A stretch of DNA of 64,000 bases from Neisseriaceae bacterium (GTDB taxonomy: Bacteria; Pseudomonadota; Gammaproteobacteria; Burkholderiales; Chromobacteriaceae). Of this stretch, positions 1-9,868 are shown in pieces; positions within the stretch are counted from its first letter, which is position 1, and each line of letters begins with the position of its first letter. A program made the translations under genes and the position numbers. The stretch is from contig JAIYAC010000008.1 of NCBI GenBank assembly GCA_027489245.1, positions 62,001 through 126,000 of the forward strand, read 5' to 3'. Under the pieces are notes generated by a model. That model saw only the letters and a list, made by a program, of their open reading frames with translations, was not told the DNA's origin and did not search any database.

Positions 1-509
1 ACCGACAGCGTGGTCTGGCTCACGTAAGACAGCGCCGTCGGGTTGGCCACCTGCAGCGTCGCCACATCGTCCACTGACTCCACCAGGTACATGCGGCTAT
101 TCACCTGCCCCATGGTGCCTTCCACCTCGGGGTGGCCCTTGTGGCCGATCATGATGATTTCCATCTCGGCCTGGTGCATGCGTTTTACTTCTACGTGCAC
201 CTTGGTCACCAGCGGGCAGGTGGCGTCGTATACGGTCAGGCCCAGCGCTTCGGCTTCCTGGCGTACCGATAACGGCACCCCGTGCGCCGAGTAGATCAGC
301 GTGCTGCCAGCGGGCACATCTTTCAGCTCTTCGATGAAGATGGCGCCTTTGGCGCGCAGGTTATCCACCACAAAACGGTTATGGACCACTTCGTGCCGCA
401 CATAGATGGGCGCGCCGTATTTTTCCAGTGCCCGCTCGACGATGGCGATGGCACGGTCCACCCCGGCACAGAAGCCGCGCGGGTTGGCCAGCATGATGGT
501 CTTCGTCAT
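1..509 (-). CDS. ispH: 4-hydroxy-3-methylbut-2-enyl diphosphate reductase IspH (partial, C-terminus cut by window edge)
   Basis: Last enzyme of the MEP isoprenoid pathway: a cytosolic [4Fe-4S] protein that reduces HMBPP to IPP and DMAPP. About the first 170 residues are visible. They begin [20 protein letters not shown], which carries the first cluster-binding cysteine, and continue with the family signatures [18 protein letters not shown] and [11 protein letters not shown]. The ATG at 509 has an AAGGAT-like ribosome site just upstream. It lies downstream of lspA on the same strand, a common order in betaproteobacteria, but is separated from it by an inverted pair of the 12-mer repeat. The C-terminal half is outside the window. 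Confidence 0.95.
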   Translation of the reverse strand, partial: MTKTIMLANPRGFCAGVDRAIAIVERALEKYGAPIYVRHEVVHNRFVVDNLRAKGAIFIEELKDVPAGSTLIYSAHGVPLSVRQEAEALGLTVYDATCPLVTKVHVEVKRMHQAEMEIIMIGHKGHPEVEGTMGQVNSRMYLVESVDDVATLQVANPTALSYVSQTTLS

Positions 510-557
510 CGGTAATCCTTTTCATGAAAGGGGCCGCCTGAGGCGACCCGTCAGCCC

Positions 558-581
558 AGGTTGGCCGCATGCGGCCAACCT
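558..581. repeat. Inverted pair of the 12-mer AGGTTGGCCGCA / TGCGGCCAACCT (terminator-like)
   Basis: Two exact copies of the dispersed 12-mer face each other with no spacer, forming a perfect 24-bp palindrome three bases after the lspA stop codon and before ispH. No T-run follows. The placement resembles the paired DNA uptake sequences that act as terminators in Neisseria; that role here is inference. Confidence 0.85.
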
Positions 582-584
582 GGC

Positions 585-1109
585 TTAGCGTTTGGCTTGT
601 TTGAAGCTGTCCAGCACCATCAGCACGGCGCCCACGCAAATAAAGCTATCGGCAATATTGAACGCCGGGTAGTACCAGCTTTGCTGCCAGTGCACCTGGA
701 TAAAATCAATGACGTGGCCGTGAATCAGGCGGTCGATCACATTGCCCAGCGCCCCGCCCATGATAAAGGCGGCCGCCAGGTTCATCAGGCTGCTGAACTG
801 GCGCTGCAGTATCTGCCAGCCCAGCCAGCCGGACACGGCAAACGCCAGGCCGCTGAAAAAGAACTTCTGCCAGCCACCGGCGTCGGCCAGAAAACTGAAT
901 GCGGCGCCGGGGTTGTACAGCAGGGTAAAGTTCAGCAGTGCCGGAATCACCTCGCGCTGCTCGCCGTACTGGTAGCTGCCGTTGAAATACACCTTGGTCA
1001 GCTGGTCCAGCACGATGATGACCGCGGCCAGCACAAACCATTTGGCGACGCTGGCGGCTTTATCCACAGCCGGGGCAGCTGCCCCGGCCATTTTGCCTTG
1101 CTCAAGCAT
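585..1109 (-). CDS. lspA: Lipoprotein signal peptidase (signal peptidase II)
   Basis: Inner-membrane aspartyl protease that removes the signal peptide from prolipoproteins after lipidation. The protein is about 174 residues with four hydrophobic segments. The two catalytic aspartates sit in the conserved motifs NVIDRL and FNIADSF. The start at 1109 (MLEQGKM) overlaps the end of ileS by 8 bp and has a GAGG upstream. An in-frame ATG at 1133 would deepen the overlap and adds an unlikely Arg/His-rich leader; an ATG at 1091 is also possible. The order ribF-ileS-lspA-ispH is classic for proteobacteria and suggests cotranscription. Confidence 0.93.
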   Translation of the reverse strand: MLEQGKMAGAAAPAVDKAASVAKWFVLAAVIIVLDQLTKVYFNGSYQYGEQREVIPALLNFTLLYNPGAAFSFLADAGGWQKFFFSGLAFAVSGWLGWQILQRQFSSLMNLAAAFIMGGALGNVIDRLIHGHVIDFIQVHWQQSWYYPAFNIADSFICVGAVLMVLDSFKQAKR

Positions 1110-3882
1110 GCAGACGTGCCTCGCCCTTGCCATCGATATTGTCTACGCAGCGGCCGCACACGTGGCCGTGGCCGGCGTGGGTGCCCACATCGGCGCGGTA
1201 GTGCCAGCAGCGGTCGCACTTCTCGTGGCTGGATGGCGTCACGCTGATGGTGGTATCGGCAGCTTCGGTCACGCTGACTTGCGACACCATCAGCACGAAC
1301 TTCAGCTCGTCGCCCAGGCTGGCCAGGTGCTGATACAGCTCGCCATCGGCGGTAACCACCAGCTCTGCCTGCAGCGAAGAGCCCAGCTGGTCGGCGCTGC
1401 GCAGCGCTTCGATTTGCTTGTTCACCTGCGCGCGGAAGGCACGGATGGCTTGCCATTTGGCGACCAGCGCTTCTTCGGCGCCCACGGCCGGGTTCGGGAA
1501 CTCGTGCCATACGTGGAACAGCGGGGTTTCTTCGTCGCTACCCAGCAGCACTTCCCACGCCTCGTCAGCGGTGAAGCACAGGATAGGCGACAGCAACAGC
1601 AGCAGGCTGCGCGTGATGTGGTACAGCGCGGTCTGGGCGCTGCGGCGCGGGTGGCTGTCGGCAGCGGTGGTGTACAGGCGGTCTTTCAGGATGTCCAGAT
1701 AGAACGCACCCAGGTCTTCCGAGCAGTAGTTCACGATGTCTTGCACCGAGTGGTGGAAGGCATAACGCGGGTACAGCTCGCCGGTGATTTTTTCCTGCAT
1801 TTCCTTGGCCATCATCAGCGCGTAGCGGTCGATCTCGCTCAGGCGCTCGTACGGCACGGCGTGTTCCATCGGGTTGAAGTCCGACAGGTTGGCCAGCAGG
1901 AAACGCAAGGTGTTACGCAGGCGGCGGTAGCTTTCGGTCACGCGCTTGAGGATCTCGTCCGAAATCGCCAGCTCGCCGGAGTAGTCGGTGGAGGCGACCC
2001 ACAGGCGCAGGATATCGGCGCCCAGGCTGTCGTTGACCTTCTGCGGGGCCACCACGTTGCCCTTGGACTTGGACATTTTCAGGCCCTTGCCATCCACCAC
2101 GAAACCGTGGGTGAGCAGCTGCTGGTACGGGGCGCGGCCAATGGTGGCGCAGCCGGTGAGCAGCGAGGACTGGAACCAGCCGCGGTGCTGGTCGGAGCCT
2201 TCCAGGTACAGGTCGGCCGGCCACGCCAGCTCGGCGCGCTGCTTGAGCACGGCAAAGTGGGTGGAGCCGGAATCGAACCACACGTCCAGCGTGTCGGTAA
2301 GCTTGCGGTAGTTGGCCGCATCGTCACCCAGCAGCTCGGCAGCGTCCAGGCTGAACCAGGCTTCGATACCCTGCTGCTCGATGCGCAGGGCAACCTGCTC
2401 CAGCAGCTCGGCCGAACGCGGGTGCAGCTCGCCGCTTTCCTTGTGGATAAAGAAGGTCATCGGCACGCCCCAGTTACGCTGGCGCGATACGCACCAGTCC
2501 GGGCGGTTGCCGATCATGGCTTCCAGGCGGGCTCGGCCCCAGGCCGGGAAGAACTCGGTGCTGTCCACGGCCTGTTTGGCACGCTGACGCAGTACCTGGC
2601 CATCGTTACCCGCCTTGTCCATGCCGATGAACCACTGCGGGGTGGCACGGAAAATGATCGGGGTCTTGTGGCGCCAGCAGTGCGGGTAGCTGTGGAACAG
2701 CTTGTCCTGATGTACCAGCACGCCGCGCTCTTGCAGCACGTCGATCACTTTCGGGTTGGCTTCCCATACCGACAGGCCGGCAAACAGCTCGGTGGTGGAT
2801 TTGTAGCGGCCATTGTCGGCCACCGGGTTATCCACCGGGATGCCGTACACCTGGCCAACCTGGAAGTCTTCCAGGCCGTGCGCCGGGGCGGTGTGCACCA
2901 GGCCGGTACCGGCGTCGGTGGTCACGTGGTCGCCACAGATCACCGGCACTTCGCGGGCGTAGAACGGGTGCGCCAGGCGCAGCATCTCCAGCTGGTCGCC
3001 CGTGGTCTCGCCCAGTACGGTGTAGCTTTCCACGCCGTAGCGCTTCATGGTGGCTTCCACCAGGTCTTTGGCCAGAATCAGCTTGCCTTTGGTGCACTCC
3101 ACCAGTTGGTAAGCCAGCTTGGCGCTGACCGATACCGCCTGGTTGGCAGGCAAGGTCCAGGGGGTGGTGGTCCAGATGACCGCCATGGCACCGTCTACGT
3201 TGGCCGCAGCAAAAGCGGCGGCCAGCTTGTCGGTATCCACCACACGGAAACCTACGTCGATGGCGGGCGAGGTCTTGTCTTCGTACTCCACCTCGGCCTC
3301 GGCCAGGGCCGAGCCGCACTCGATACACCAGTGCACCGGCTTTTCGCCCTTCATCAGGTAGCCGTTTTCAAAAATCTTGCCCAGCGTACGCACGATGTCG
3401 GCTTCGGTCTTGAAGTCCATCGTCAGGTAAGGGTTGTCCCAGTCGCCCAGCACGCCCAGACGGATAAAGTCTTTCTTCTGGCGGGCAATCTGCTCGTGCG
3501 CGTACTCGCGGCACAGCTCGCGGAACTTGGCGGCCGGGATATCCTTGCCGTGCAGTTTTTCTACCATCAGCTCGATCGGCAGGCCGTGGCAATCCCAACC
3601 GGGCACATAAGGCGCATCGAAACCGGACAGGGTCTTGGAGCGGACAATGATGTCCTTCAGGATCTTGTTGACCGCGTGGCCAATGTGAATGTCACCGTTG
3701 GCGTATGGCGGGCCATCGTGCAGGATGAACTTGGGGCGGCCTGCGGCCAGCTTGCGCAGCTTCTGGTAACGCTGCTGCTCGGTCCAGCGCTTCAGCCAGG
3801 CGGGTTCACGTTTGGCCAGATCACCGCGCATAGGGAACGGTGTATCCAGCAGGTTGACGGTTTTACGGTAGTCGATGCTCAT
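1102..3882 (-). CDS. ileS: Isoleucyl-tRNA synthetase
   Basis: Class I aminoacyl-tRNA synthetase charging tRNA-Ile in the cytosol. It is 926 residues, the usual bacterial length. The HIGH signature appears near residue 60 ([10 protein letters not shown]) and the KMSKS loop as KMSKSKGN near residue 600. The C-terminus carries a zinc-binding CxxC pair (CDRCWH and CGRC) typical of bacterial-type IleS. Its start overlaps the ribF stop by 4 bp (ATGA), implying translational coupling. A long plus-strand frame covering the same bases is a coding shadow. Confidence 0.97.
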   Translation of the reverse strand: MSIDYRKTVNLLDTPFPMRGDLAKREPAWLKRWTEQQRYQKLRKLAAGRPKFILHDGPPYANGDIHIGHAVNKILKDIIVRSKTLSGFDAPYVPGWDCHGLPIELMVEKLHGKDIPAAKFRELCREYAHEQIARQKKDFIRLGVLGDWDNPYLTMDFKTEADIVRTLGKIFENGYLMKGEKPVHWCIECGSALAEAEVEYEDKTSPAIDVGFRVVDTDKLAAAFAAANVDGAMAVIWTTTPWTLPANQAVSVSAKLAYQLVECTKGKLILAKDLVEATMKRYGVESYTVLGETTGDQLEMLRLAHPFYAREVPVICGDHVTTDAGTGLVHTAPAHGLEDFQVGQVYGIPVDNPVADNGRYKSTTELFAGLSVWEANPKVIDVLQERGVLVHQDKLFHSYPHCWRHKTPIIFRATPQWFIGMDKAGNDGQVLRQRAKQAVDSTEFFPAWGRARLEAMIGNRPDWCVSRQRNWGVPMTFFIHKESGELHPRSAELLEQVALRIEQQGIEAWFSLDAAELLGDDAANYRKLTDTLDVWFDSGSTHFAVLKQRAELAWPADLYLEGSDQHRGWFQSSLLTGCATIGRAPYQQLLTHGFVVDGKGLKMSKSKGNVVAPQKVNDSLGADILRLWVASTDYSGELAISDEILKRVTESYRRLRNTLRFLLANLSDFNPMEHAVPYERLSEIDRYALMMAKEMQEKITGELYPRYAFHHSVQDIVNYCSEDLGAFYLDILKDRLYTTAADSHPRRSAQTALYHITRSLLLLLSPILCFTADEAWEVLLGSDEETPLFHVWHEFPNPAVGAEEALVAKWQAIRAFRAQVNKQIEALRSADQLGSSLQAELVVTADGELYQHLASLGDELKFVLMVSQVSVTEAADTTISVTPSSHEKCDRCWHYRADVGTHAGHGHVCGRCVDNIDGKGEARLHA

Positions 3883-4814
3883 GCCTGATCTCGTTGCAAA
3901 CTGGTCAAATAGGTTTTGGCACTGGCGGCATCGCGTTCGATTTGTGCCACCAGCTCGTTAAAATCATCGTAGCGCGCTTCATCGCGCAATTTTTTCAGGA
4001 AATGCACCGATATCCGCTGGCCGTACAGGTCGCCATGAAAATCGAACAAGTGCACTTCCAGCTTATAGTTCTGGGTGGTGGTGACCGTCGGGTTCTTGCC
4101 CAGGCTCGCCACCCCACCCATACGGCCATGCGGCGTATCCACTTGCACCACAAAGATACCTTCCAGGGCGGGCCGGCGATGCGGCAGGTGTACGTTTGCC
4201 GTAGGGAAGCCAATAGTACGACCGAGCTTTTGCCCATGCATGACTTTGCCGCTGATCTGGTAGGGCCGCCCCAATAGCCGGCCTGCACTGTCCAGATCGC
4301 CTGCGGCCAACCTGTCGCGCACCAGGGTGCTGGAGGCACGCTCGCCGGCCACCAGTACCGAGGGCATCGCCTCGGTCACAAAACCGGGGTGCTGCTGCAG
4401 CAGGGCAAAATCCCCTTTGCGGTCGGCGCCAAACTGGAAGTCGTCGCCAATCAGCAAATAGCGTGTCTGCAGCTCGTCCAGCAACACCTGCTGGATGAAC
4501 TGCCCGGCAGGCATGCGCGAAAACGCATGGTTGAAACGGTAGATAAATACATAATCCAGCTGCGCCTGCTGCGCCAGAAACTGCAGTTTGTCGCGCAGTA
4601 CGGCCAGACGGGCTGGCGGCTGCTGGCGCGCAAAAAATTCGCGCGGGTGCGGCTCGAATGTCAGCAAAGCCGCAGGCAGGCCACGCACCGCTGCTTCTTC
4701 CCGCAAACGGGTCAGCATACGCTGATGCCCCAAGTGGACACCGTCAAAGTTGCCGATGGTCAGGGCACAAGGGGGTAACGCAAAACGGCGGGGGTTCCCC
4801 AAAAACGCACGCAT
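3879..4814 (-). CDS. ribF: Bifunctional riboflavin kinase / FAD synthetase
   Basis: Makes FMN from riboflavin and FAD from FMN. The 311-residue protein has an N-terminal nucleotidyltransferase domain with the signature [13 protein letters not shown] near residues 20-32 and a C-terminal flavokinase domain ([13 protein letters not shown], then [11 protein letters not shown]). Full length for the family. First gene of the ribF-ileS-lspA run. It contains one exact copy of the 12-mer repeat at 4302-4313, read here as part of an Arg-Leu-Ala-Ala stretch. Confidence 0.96.
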   Translation of the reverse strand: MRAFLGNPRRFALPPCALTIGNFDGVHLGHQRMLTRLREEAAVRGLPAALLTFEPHPREFFARQQPPARLAVLRDKLQFLAQQAQLDYVFIYRFNHAFSRMPAGQFIQQVLLDELQTRYLLIGDDFQFGADRKGDFALLQQHPGFVTEAMPSVLVAGERASSTLVRDRLAAGDLDSAGRLLGRPYQISGKVMHGQKLGRTIGFPTANVHLPHRRPALEGIFVVQVDTPHGRMGGVASLGKNPTVTTTQNYKLEVHLFDFHGDLYGQRISVHFLKKLRDEARYDDFNELVAQIERDAASAKTYLTSLQRDQA

Positions 4815-4893
4815 GGGCGGCTCGATAACAGATCAAAACATCCGATTTTAACCAGCCAACCCCAACATTGCCAGCGATAGCGAAAAACAAAAA

Positions 4894-4914
4894 AGCCCCG
4901 GACTAGCCGGGGCT
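4894..4914 (-). terminator. Intrinsic terminator of the OmpA-family gene
   Basis: An 8-bp stem (AGCCCCGG with CCGGGGCT, loop ACTAG) is followed on the minus strand by a run of T. It lies 20 bp after the OmpA-like stop codon. Confidence 0.85.
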
Positions 4915-4934
4915 TTTGCAGCAAGATCAGCAGA

Positions 4935-5609
4935 TTACTGCTGAACTTCCTTGGCGGTTTCTACAGTCACGTCAAAGCGACGGTCGCCAGCCAGGCAAGC
5001 GATCAGGTCAGCACGCTTCTTGAATTTCTTGGCAGTGCATTCTGCAGTCAGTTTGGCTTCGGTTTCGCCTTTGCCTACTGCAGTTACCTTGTCAGCCGGT
5101 ACGCCAGCAGCAACGAAGTAGTCTTTAACGGCATTGGCACGTTTTTCGGACAGAGCCTGGTTGAATTTCTCGGAACCCAGGTAGTCGGTGTGGCCTTCTA
5201 CCGCAACGGATTTCAGCAGCTTGTCAGCTTTCAGGCTGGATACCAGTGCTTCCAGTTGCTGGTTGCCAGCAACGATCTGTGCACTGTTAAAGCCGAACAG
5301 GCCTTCAGCGGACAGGCTAACGGTTTTGATTACAGTCTGTGGCTTAGGTGCTACGACAACGGGTGCCGGAGCCGGAGCTGGTTTCGGAGCAGGAGCCGGT
5401 ACCGGCTTGGCCGCTTCACGATCGCCGCACTCTACCAGACCATCACGCGCTTTGTCGTAAGTGGTCGGCAAGCGCCAGCATTCGCCGTAGGCGTTTTTCA
5501 CTACCGGGGAACCAGTCTGGTTATTGGCGTAGCCATCGTTAGCAGCAAAAGCATTGCCGGTCAGCAGCAGGGTAGCCAGCAGAGCGCTCAGCTTGATCGA
5601 TTTTTTCAT
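4935..5609 (-). CDS. OmpA-family outer membrane protein, RmpM-like
   Basis: A 224-residue exported protein. Residues 1-22 form a signal peptide ending ...GNAFA. A short domain with the Neisseria RmpM-like GECWR motif follows, then a Pro/Ala/Lys hinge of repeated PAPAPK units at about 70-95. The C-terminal OmpA domain (about residues 105-220, with GHTDYLGS and LSEKRANAVKDYF) binds peptidoglycan non-covalently. There is no room for a beta-barrel, so it probably tethers porins or the outer membrane to the wall as RmpM does. It stands alone with its own terminator; the 233-bp upstream gap should hold a strong promoter. Confidence 0.88.
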   Translation of the reverse strand: MKKSIKLSALLATLLLTGNAFAANDGYANNQTGSPVVKNAYGECWRLPTTYDKARDGLVECGDREAAKPVPAPAPKPAPAPAPVVVAPKPQTVIKTVSLSAEGLFGFNSAQIVAGNQQLEALVSSLKADKLLKSVAVEGHTDYLGSEKFNQALSEKRANAVKDYFVAAGVPADKVTAVGKGETEAKLTAECTAKKFKKRADLIACLAGDRRFDVTVETAKEVQQ

Positions 5610-5842
5610 TTTACTTCCTCTTTGTTGAAACGCGTTCCACCATTGTTTAAACAGATCGTGACAACCTGCTTCAACGTGGCACCACAGAACGAATATCGAA
5701 AAAACGGCATAATCGGTTAAGACATTTTCTGTGACTATAGGTAAGCAGCTTAGCCTATGTCAACGCCAAGTACCCAAAGTTCACACAAAAACACAACACC
5801 TTTGAGGCAAATCTTATCGAAACAAATCTAGCCAAGTTGCAA
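5610..5842. other. Intergenic region between the DUF934 gene and the OmpA-family gene
   Basis: A 233-bp AT-rich stretch. It must hold the promoter of the minus-strand ompA-like gene (AAAGAGGAAGT ribosome site next to its ATG) and the 3' end of the cys operon. I see only a weak GTTGC/GCAAC hairpin at the end of the cys operon and no clear terminator. Confidence 0.4.
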
Positions 5843-6346
5843 TCAAGCAACAATTAACGACACCCGACGTTTCAACAGTGGTACTGGTTGCAACACCGTC
5901 GCCTGATACTGCTCGCTAAAGTCAGCCAAGCCAGCCAAGGCACTCGCCGCATCGCGGTCGGCACGAATCACAAAAGCATCAAACCCTACCTGCGCCATGT
6001 AGGACAGCTGGTCGCGCAGTACATCGCCAATGGCTCGCAACTCACCTTGGTAGCCATAGCGCTCCCGCAACAGACGCGCATGACTGTAACCGCGCCCGTC
6101 GGTAAAAGCCGGGAAGTCAATGGCAATCAGCGACAGCTCGGCCAGATGCGCCTGCAACACTGCAGGGTCTTGCTCGGGTGCCAGCCATACCGCCAGCTTG
6201 CCAGCGTGCTGTGAATCTTTGCGTTCAAGATAGACATCCAGCGGCAGAATGACATCTTCTTCTACCGAAAAAGTATCGTCGGCGCTGCGAATCAGGCGCC
6301 AGCCATCATCACTGGCCAGTGCGCGATTTTTAATGAGATTTTGCAT
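5843..6346 (-). CDS. DUF934 family protein, sulfite reduction accessory
   Basis: A 167-residue soluble protein of the DUF934 family, nearly always encoded directly after the beta/gammaproteobacterial single-gene cysI and thought to assist sulfite reduction. Family features seen are the DGRGYSHARLLR segment near residue 105 and the RAIGDVLRDQL helix after it. Its start lies inside the last codons of cysI (17-bp overlap), pointing to tight coupling. The biochemical role is not established. Confidence 0.88.
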   Translation of the reverse strand: MQNLIKNRALASDDGWRLIRSADDTFSVEEDVILPLDVYLERKDSQHAGKLAVWLAPEQDPAVLQAHLAELSLIAIDFPAFTDGRGYSHARLLRERYGYQGELRAIGDVLRDQLSYMAQVGFDAFVIRADRDAASALAGLADFSEQYQATVLQPVPLLKRRVSLIVA

Positions 6347-7985
6347 AAACGCGCTCCTTGAACGGGTCCAGACCGATACGGCGTACAGTTTCGATGAAGC
6401 GCTCGCCTTCCTGGCGCTGCTCCACGTAGAGGGTCATGATTTTTTCAAATGCGGCCGGTACGTCGGCCTGGGCAAACGATGGCCCGATCACTTTGCCAAT
6501 GGCCGTGTAATTGCCCTGGCTACCACCAAGGGTGATCTGGTACCACTCCTGGCCGTTCTTATCCACCCCCAGAATGCCGATATTGCCGATGTGATGATGA
6601 CCACAGGCGTTCATGCAGCCGGAGAAGTTGCAGTCGATATCGCCCAGGTCAAACAGGTAGTCCAGGTCGTCAAACTTGCGCTGGATCGCCTCGGCTACCG
6701 GGATGGAGCGCGCGTTGGCCAGGTCGCAGAAATCGCCGCCAGGGCAGCAGATAATGTCGGTGAGCAGGCCGATGTTCGGGGTAGCAAAACCGTGCTGGCG
6801 GGCCAGCTGCCACACTTCGTACAAATCGCTTTCTTTGACGTCTGGCAGGATCAGGTTTTGCTCGTGGGCGGAACGGATCTCGCCAAAGCCAAAACGGTCG
6901 GCCATATCGGCCACGGCGTCCATCTGGTCGGCGCTAATGTCCCCCGGTGGCACACCGGTTTTCTTTAGCGACAGCACTACCGAACGATAACCGGCACGTT
7001 TGTGGGCACGGGTGTTGCGCTCTACCCAGCGCGCAAACGCAGGCTCGGCCAGCTTATCCGTGAACGCAGCAGGGTTGGCCGCCAAGCTTTCGTAAGCCGG
7101 GTCGGTAAAGAAGCCGGCGTAGTAGGCCACGTCAGCCTCGGTCAGGGTAGACGGGCCATCTTTCAGATTCAGCCACTCGTCTTCCACCTTGGCGGCAAAC
7201 GCTTCTACCGTCATGGCCTGCACCAGGATCTTGATGCGTGCCTTGTATTTGTTGTCGCGGCGGCCGTAGCGGTTGTACACGCGCAGCACGGCGTCCAGGT
7301 AGGTCAGCAGGTGCTGCGGCGGCAGGAACTCGCGCACCACCTTGCCCACGATAGGGGTACGCCCCAGGCCACCACCCACCAGTACGCGGAAGCCGACTTC
7401 GCCAGCTTCGTTACGCACCACGTGCAGGCCAATGTCGTGTACCTGGGTGGCCGCACGGTCGTCCGCACTGCCAGACACGGCAATCTTGAACTTGCGCGGC
7501 AGGTAGGCAAACTCGGGGTGCAGCGTGCTCCACTGGCGAATGATCTCGCAGTAGGCGCGGCCATCGATCAGCTCGTCAGCGGCCACGCCGGCAAAAGCGT
7601 CGGTCGTGGTATTGCGCACGCAGTTGCCCGAGGTCTGGATGGCGTGCATTTCCACGTCAGCCAGCTCGGCCAGGATATCCGGCACGCACGCCAGCTCTGG
7701 CCAGTTGAACTGGATGTTCTGGCGCGTGGTGAAGTGGGCGTAGTCGCGGTCGTAGGTGCGCGCGATGTGCGCCAGCTTGCGCATCTGCAGGCTGGACAGG
7801 TGGCCGTAAGGGATGGCCACGCGCAGCATGGGGGCGTGGCGCTGGATATACAGGCCATTCATCAGGCGCAGCGGGCGGAATTCTTCTTCCGCCAGCTCGC
7901 CGGCCAGGTAGCGCTGGGTCTGGCTGCGGAACTGCTCTACCCGCTCGCGCACCAGACGGAAATCGACTTCATCGTACTTGTACAT
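6330..7985 (-). CDS. cysI: Nitrite/sulfite reductase hemoprotein (assimilatory sulfite reductase)
   Basis: Six-electron reduction of sulfite to sulfide, using siroheme coupled to a [4Fe-4S] cluster. The protein is 551 residues. Two ferredoxin-like substrate domains are visible (HTTRQNIQFNW near residue 85), and the cluster cysteines lie in CCPGGDFCDLA and CNFSGCMNACG near 400-440. It is followed with overlap by DUF934 and preceded by cysH, so sulfate activation products are reduced by consecutive genes. An imperfect inverted pair of the 12-mer separates it from cysH. Confidence 0.93.
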   Translation of the reverse strand: MYKYDEVDFRLVRERVEQFRSQTQRYLAGELAEEEFRPLRLMNGLYIQRHAPMLRVAIPYGHLSSLQMRKLAHIARTYDRDYAHFTTRQNIQFNWPELACVPDILAELADVEMHAIQTSGNCVRNTTTDAFAGVAADELIDGRAYCEIIRQWSTLHPEFAYLPRKFKIAVSGSADDRAATQVHDIGLHVVRNEAGEVGFRVLVGGGLGRTPIVGKVVREFLPPQHLLTYLDAVLRVYNRYGRRDNKYKARIKILVQAMTVEAFAAKVEDEWLNLKDGPSTLTEADVAYYAGFFTDPAYESLAANPAAFTDKLAEPAFARWVERNTRAHKRAGYRSVVLSLKKTGVPPGDISADQMDAVADMADRFGFGEIRSAHEQNLILPDVKESDLYEVWQLARQHGFATPNIGLLTDIICCPGGDFCDLANARSIPVAEAIQRKFDDLDYLFDLGDIDCNFSGCMNACGHHHIGNIGILGVDKNGQEWYQITLGGSQGNYTAIGKVIGPSFAQADVPAAFEKIMTLYVEQRQEGERFIETVRRIGLDPFKERVYAKSH

Positions 7986-8003
7986 GCCGTGCTCTCTTGA
8001 TCA

Positions 8004-8030
8004 AGGTTGGCCGCATGCTGCGGCCAACGT
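8004..8030. repeat. Inverted pair of the 12-mer (one mismatch) between cysH and cysI
   Basis: AGGTTGGCCGCA at 8004-8015 faces TGCGGCCAACGT at 8019-8030 with a 3-nt spacer, so the second arm differs at one base. It fills the 52-bp gap between cysH and cysI, where it could partly terminate or protect the transcript. Confidence 0.8.
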
Positions 8031-8037
8031 CTCCGTA

Positions 8038-8742
8038 TTAGTCGGGGCGTTTCAGCGGGCTGGCTTTCACGTGCAAGCCGCACTCTTTGGATTCGGGGTT
8101 TTCCCACCACCAGCGGCCGGCGCGGATGTCCTCGCCCATCGCAATGGGGCGCGTACAGGGGGCACAGCCGATGGACGGCACGTGCTTGTCGTGCAGGGCG
8201 TTATATGGCACGCCATGTTCACGGATATACGCCCAGATGTCTTTTTCTGTCCACTCGATCAGCGGGTTGTACTTCATCAGGCCGTTGTCTGCGTCGTGCT
8301 CGCGGTCGCCCAGGTCCTGGCGGGTGGGGGACTGCTGGCGGCGCAGGCCGGTAATCCAGGCGTCCAGGCCGGACAGCGCCCGCTTAAGCGGGGCAATCTT
8401 GCGGATATGGCAACAGGATTTGCGCTGCTCTACGCTGTTGTAGAAGGCGTTAATGCCATTTTCGTTGACGTAAGCTTCCAGCGCGGCGGCGTCCGGGTAG
8501 TACACACGGATGGGGTAAGCCGGATAGGCCTCGCCCACTTTCTGCATCAGGTCGTAGGTTTCCAGCGGCAAGCGGCCGGTATCCAGGCTGAAAATGGTAA
8601 TCGGCAGCGCCAGCTTGGCGATCAGGTGAGTCAGCACCATGTCTTCGGCGCCAAAACTGTTGGCCAGGGCCACCTTGCCATGCGTGCGGGCGATTTCCTG
8701 CAGCAGGGCTTCGGTCTGGGCTAGCTTGTCGGCAAGGCTCAT
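8038..8742 (-). CDS. cysH: Phosphoadenylyl-/adenylyl-sulfate reductase
   Basis: Reduces activated sulfate (APS or PAPS) to sulfite with thioredoxin. About 234 residues. It carries the cysteine pairs KSCCHIRK and GCAPC, which ligate a [4Fe-4S] cluster in APS reductases, and the catalytic ECGLH at the C-terminus, so APS is the more likely substrate. The start at 8742 (MSLADKL) is chosen because GGAGG lies 7 nt upstream; an in-frame ATG at 8787 would add 15 residues without a ribosome site. Divergent from cysB. Confidence 0.93.
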   Translation of the reverse strand: MSLADKLAQTEALLQEIARTHGKVALANSFGAEDMVLTHLIAKLALPITIFSLDTGRLPLETYDLMQKVGEAYPAYPIRVYYPDAAALEAYVNENGINAFYNSVEQRKSCCHIRKIAPLKRALSGLDAWITGLRRQQSPTRQDLGDREHDADNGLMKYNPLIEWTEKDIWAYIREHGVPYNALHDKHVPSIGCAPCTRPIAMGEDIRAGRWWWENPESKECGLHVKASPLKRPD

Positions 8743-8853
8743 CGGGTGCCTCCAGGGCATACGGACAGAGCTTGCCATGGTAGCCAAAGGCTTTAAATCG
8801 GAAAAGAATATTGTGTTAGTATTTAATTACTTTCAGTTTTAAGAGACCAAGAC
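8743..8853. promoter_or_regulatory. Divergent cysH / cysB control region
   Basis: A 111-bp gap between the divergent cysH and cysB starts. The cysB side is AT-rich (TTAGTATTTAATTAC at about 8815-8829), which would suit promoter elements and CysB binding. CysB activates cys genes and represses itself in enterobacteria; a specific site cannot be fixed by eye. Confidence 0.5.
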
Positions 8854-9792
8854 ATGAAACTCCAGCAATTGCGCTATCTGGTGGAAGTGGCCAAACAGGG
8901 GCTGAACGTTTCCGAGGCGGCAGAAAAGCTGCACACCTCGCAGCCGGGTATTTCCAAACAGATTCGCCTGCTGGAAGACGAGCTGGGCATTCAGGTCTTC
9001 ATCCGTAACGGCAAACGTGTCGTGGCGGTATCCGAGCCAGGCAAAGAGGTGCTGCGCATCTCCGAGCGCATCCTGCGCGAGGCGCAAAATCTCAAGCGCG
9101 TCGGCGATGAGTTCTCCAAGGAAGCCGAAGGCGCGCTCACCATCGCCACCACCCACACCCAGGCCCGCTATGCGCTGCCTGGGGTGATTGCCGAATTTGT
9201 GCGCTGCTACCCCAAGGTGCGCTTGTCGATCAAGCAAGGCAGCCCGACCCAGATTTGCGACATGGTGGTGTCGGGCGAAGCAGACCTGGCCATCGCGACC
9301 GAAGGCATTTCGCTCTACAAAGAGCTGGCCATGCTGCCCTGCTACGAGTGGAACCGCAGCATCGTAGCCCCGGATGGCCACCCGCTGCTGGCGCTGGGCC
9401 GGCCGCTTACGCTGGAAGATATCGCCAGCTTCCCCATCATTACCTACGACTTTGCCTTTGCCGGGCGCTCGCGCATCAACCAGGCGTTTACCGATGCGGG
9501 CAAGACCCCGAACGTGGTACTGACCGCTATCGACACCGACGTGATCAAAACCTACGTCAAGCTGGGCCTGGGCGTGGGCATTATCGCCAGCATGGCCTTC
9601 GAGCCCGAGCGCGATACCGGCCTGCAGGCACTGGACGCCAGCCATCTGTTCGAGCCGTCCACTACAAAGATCGGCATCCGCAAAGACGCCTACCTGCGCG
9701 GCTATGCATACACCTTTATCGAGCTGTTTGCCCCGCACCTGCACCGCAAAGAGGTAGACGGCGCGCTACATCACGGTGATGACGAGCTATGA
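8854..9792 (+). CDS. cysB: LysR-type regulator CysB
   Basis: Regulator of sulfur assimilation; family members sense N-acetylserine and activate sulfate reduction genes. 312 residues: an N-terminal winged helix-turn-helix (MKLQQLRYLVEVAKQGLNVS, then SQPGISKQIRLLEDELG) and a C-terminal periplasmic-binding-like ligand domain with TTHTQARY near residue 100, a CysB/Cbl signature. It lies divergent to the cysH-cysI operon it would control. Its last ~110 bp and its terminator are duplicated immediately downstream. Confidence 0.95.
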   Translation: MKLQQLRYLVEVAKQGLNVSEAAEKLHTSQPGISKQIRLLEDELGIQVFIRNGKRVVAVSEPGKEVLRISERILREAQNLKRVGDEFSKEAEGALTIATTHTQARYALPGVIAEFVRCYPKVRLSIKQGSPTQICDMVVSGEADLAIATEGISLYKELAMLPCYEWNRSIVAPDGHPLLALGRPLTLEDIASFPIITYDFAFAGRSRINQAFTDAGKTPNVVLTAIDTDVIKTYVKLGLGVGIIASMAFEPERDTGLQALDASHLFEPSTTKIGIRKDAYLRGYAYTFIELFAPHLHRKEVDGALHHGDDEL

Positions 9793-9819
9793 GTTGACGT
9801 AGGCGTCAACACAAAAAAC

Positions 9820-9838
9820 CCGCCGATTGGCGGTTTTT
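9820..9838 (+). terminator. Intrinsic terminator of cysB
   Basis: CCGCC-GATT-GGCGG stem followed by TTTTTT, 28 bp after the cysB stop. The same hairpin recurs 190 bp downstream in the duplicated unit. Confidence 0.8.
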
Positions 9839-9855
9839 TCATGTGGCGATAGCAC

Positions 9856-9867
9856 TGCGGCCAACCT
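9856..9867 (+). repeat. Dispersed 12-mer TGCGGCCAACCT
   Basis: Exact copy just after the cysB terminator. A second copy follows the duplicated terminator at 10041-10052. Confidence 0.9.
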
Positions 9868-9868
9868 T

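Noticed and set aside
982-3888. Plus-strand open frame of 968 codons across lspA and ileS
   Set aside because: Mirror frame of ileS, which has all synthetase motifs on the other strand. The plus frame has no family likeness.
5190-5720. Plus-strand frame over the OmpA-family gene
   Set aside because: Antisense to a clear secreted OmpA protein; low-complexity and without a ribosome site.
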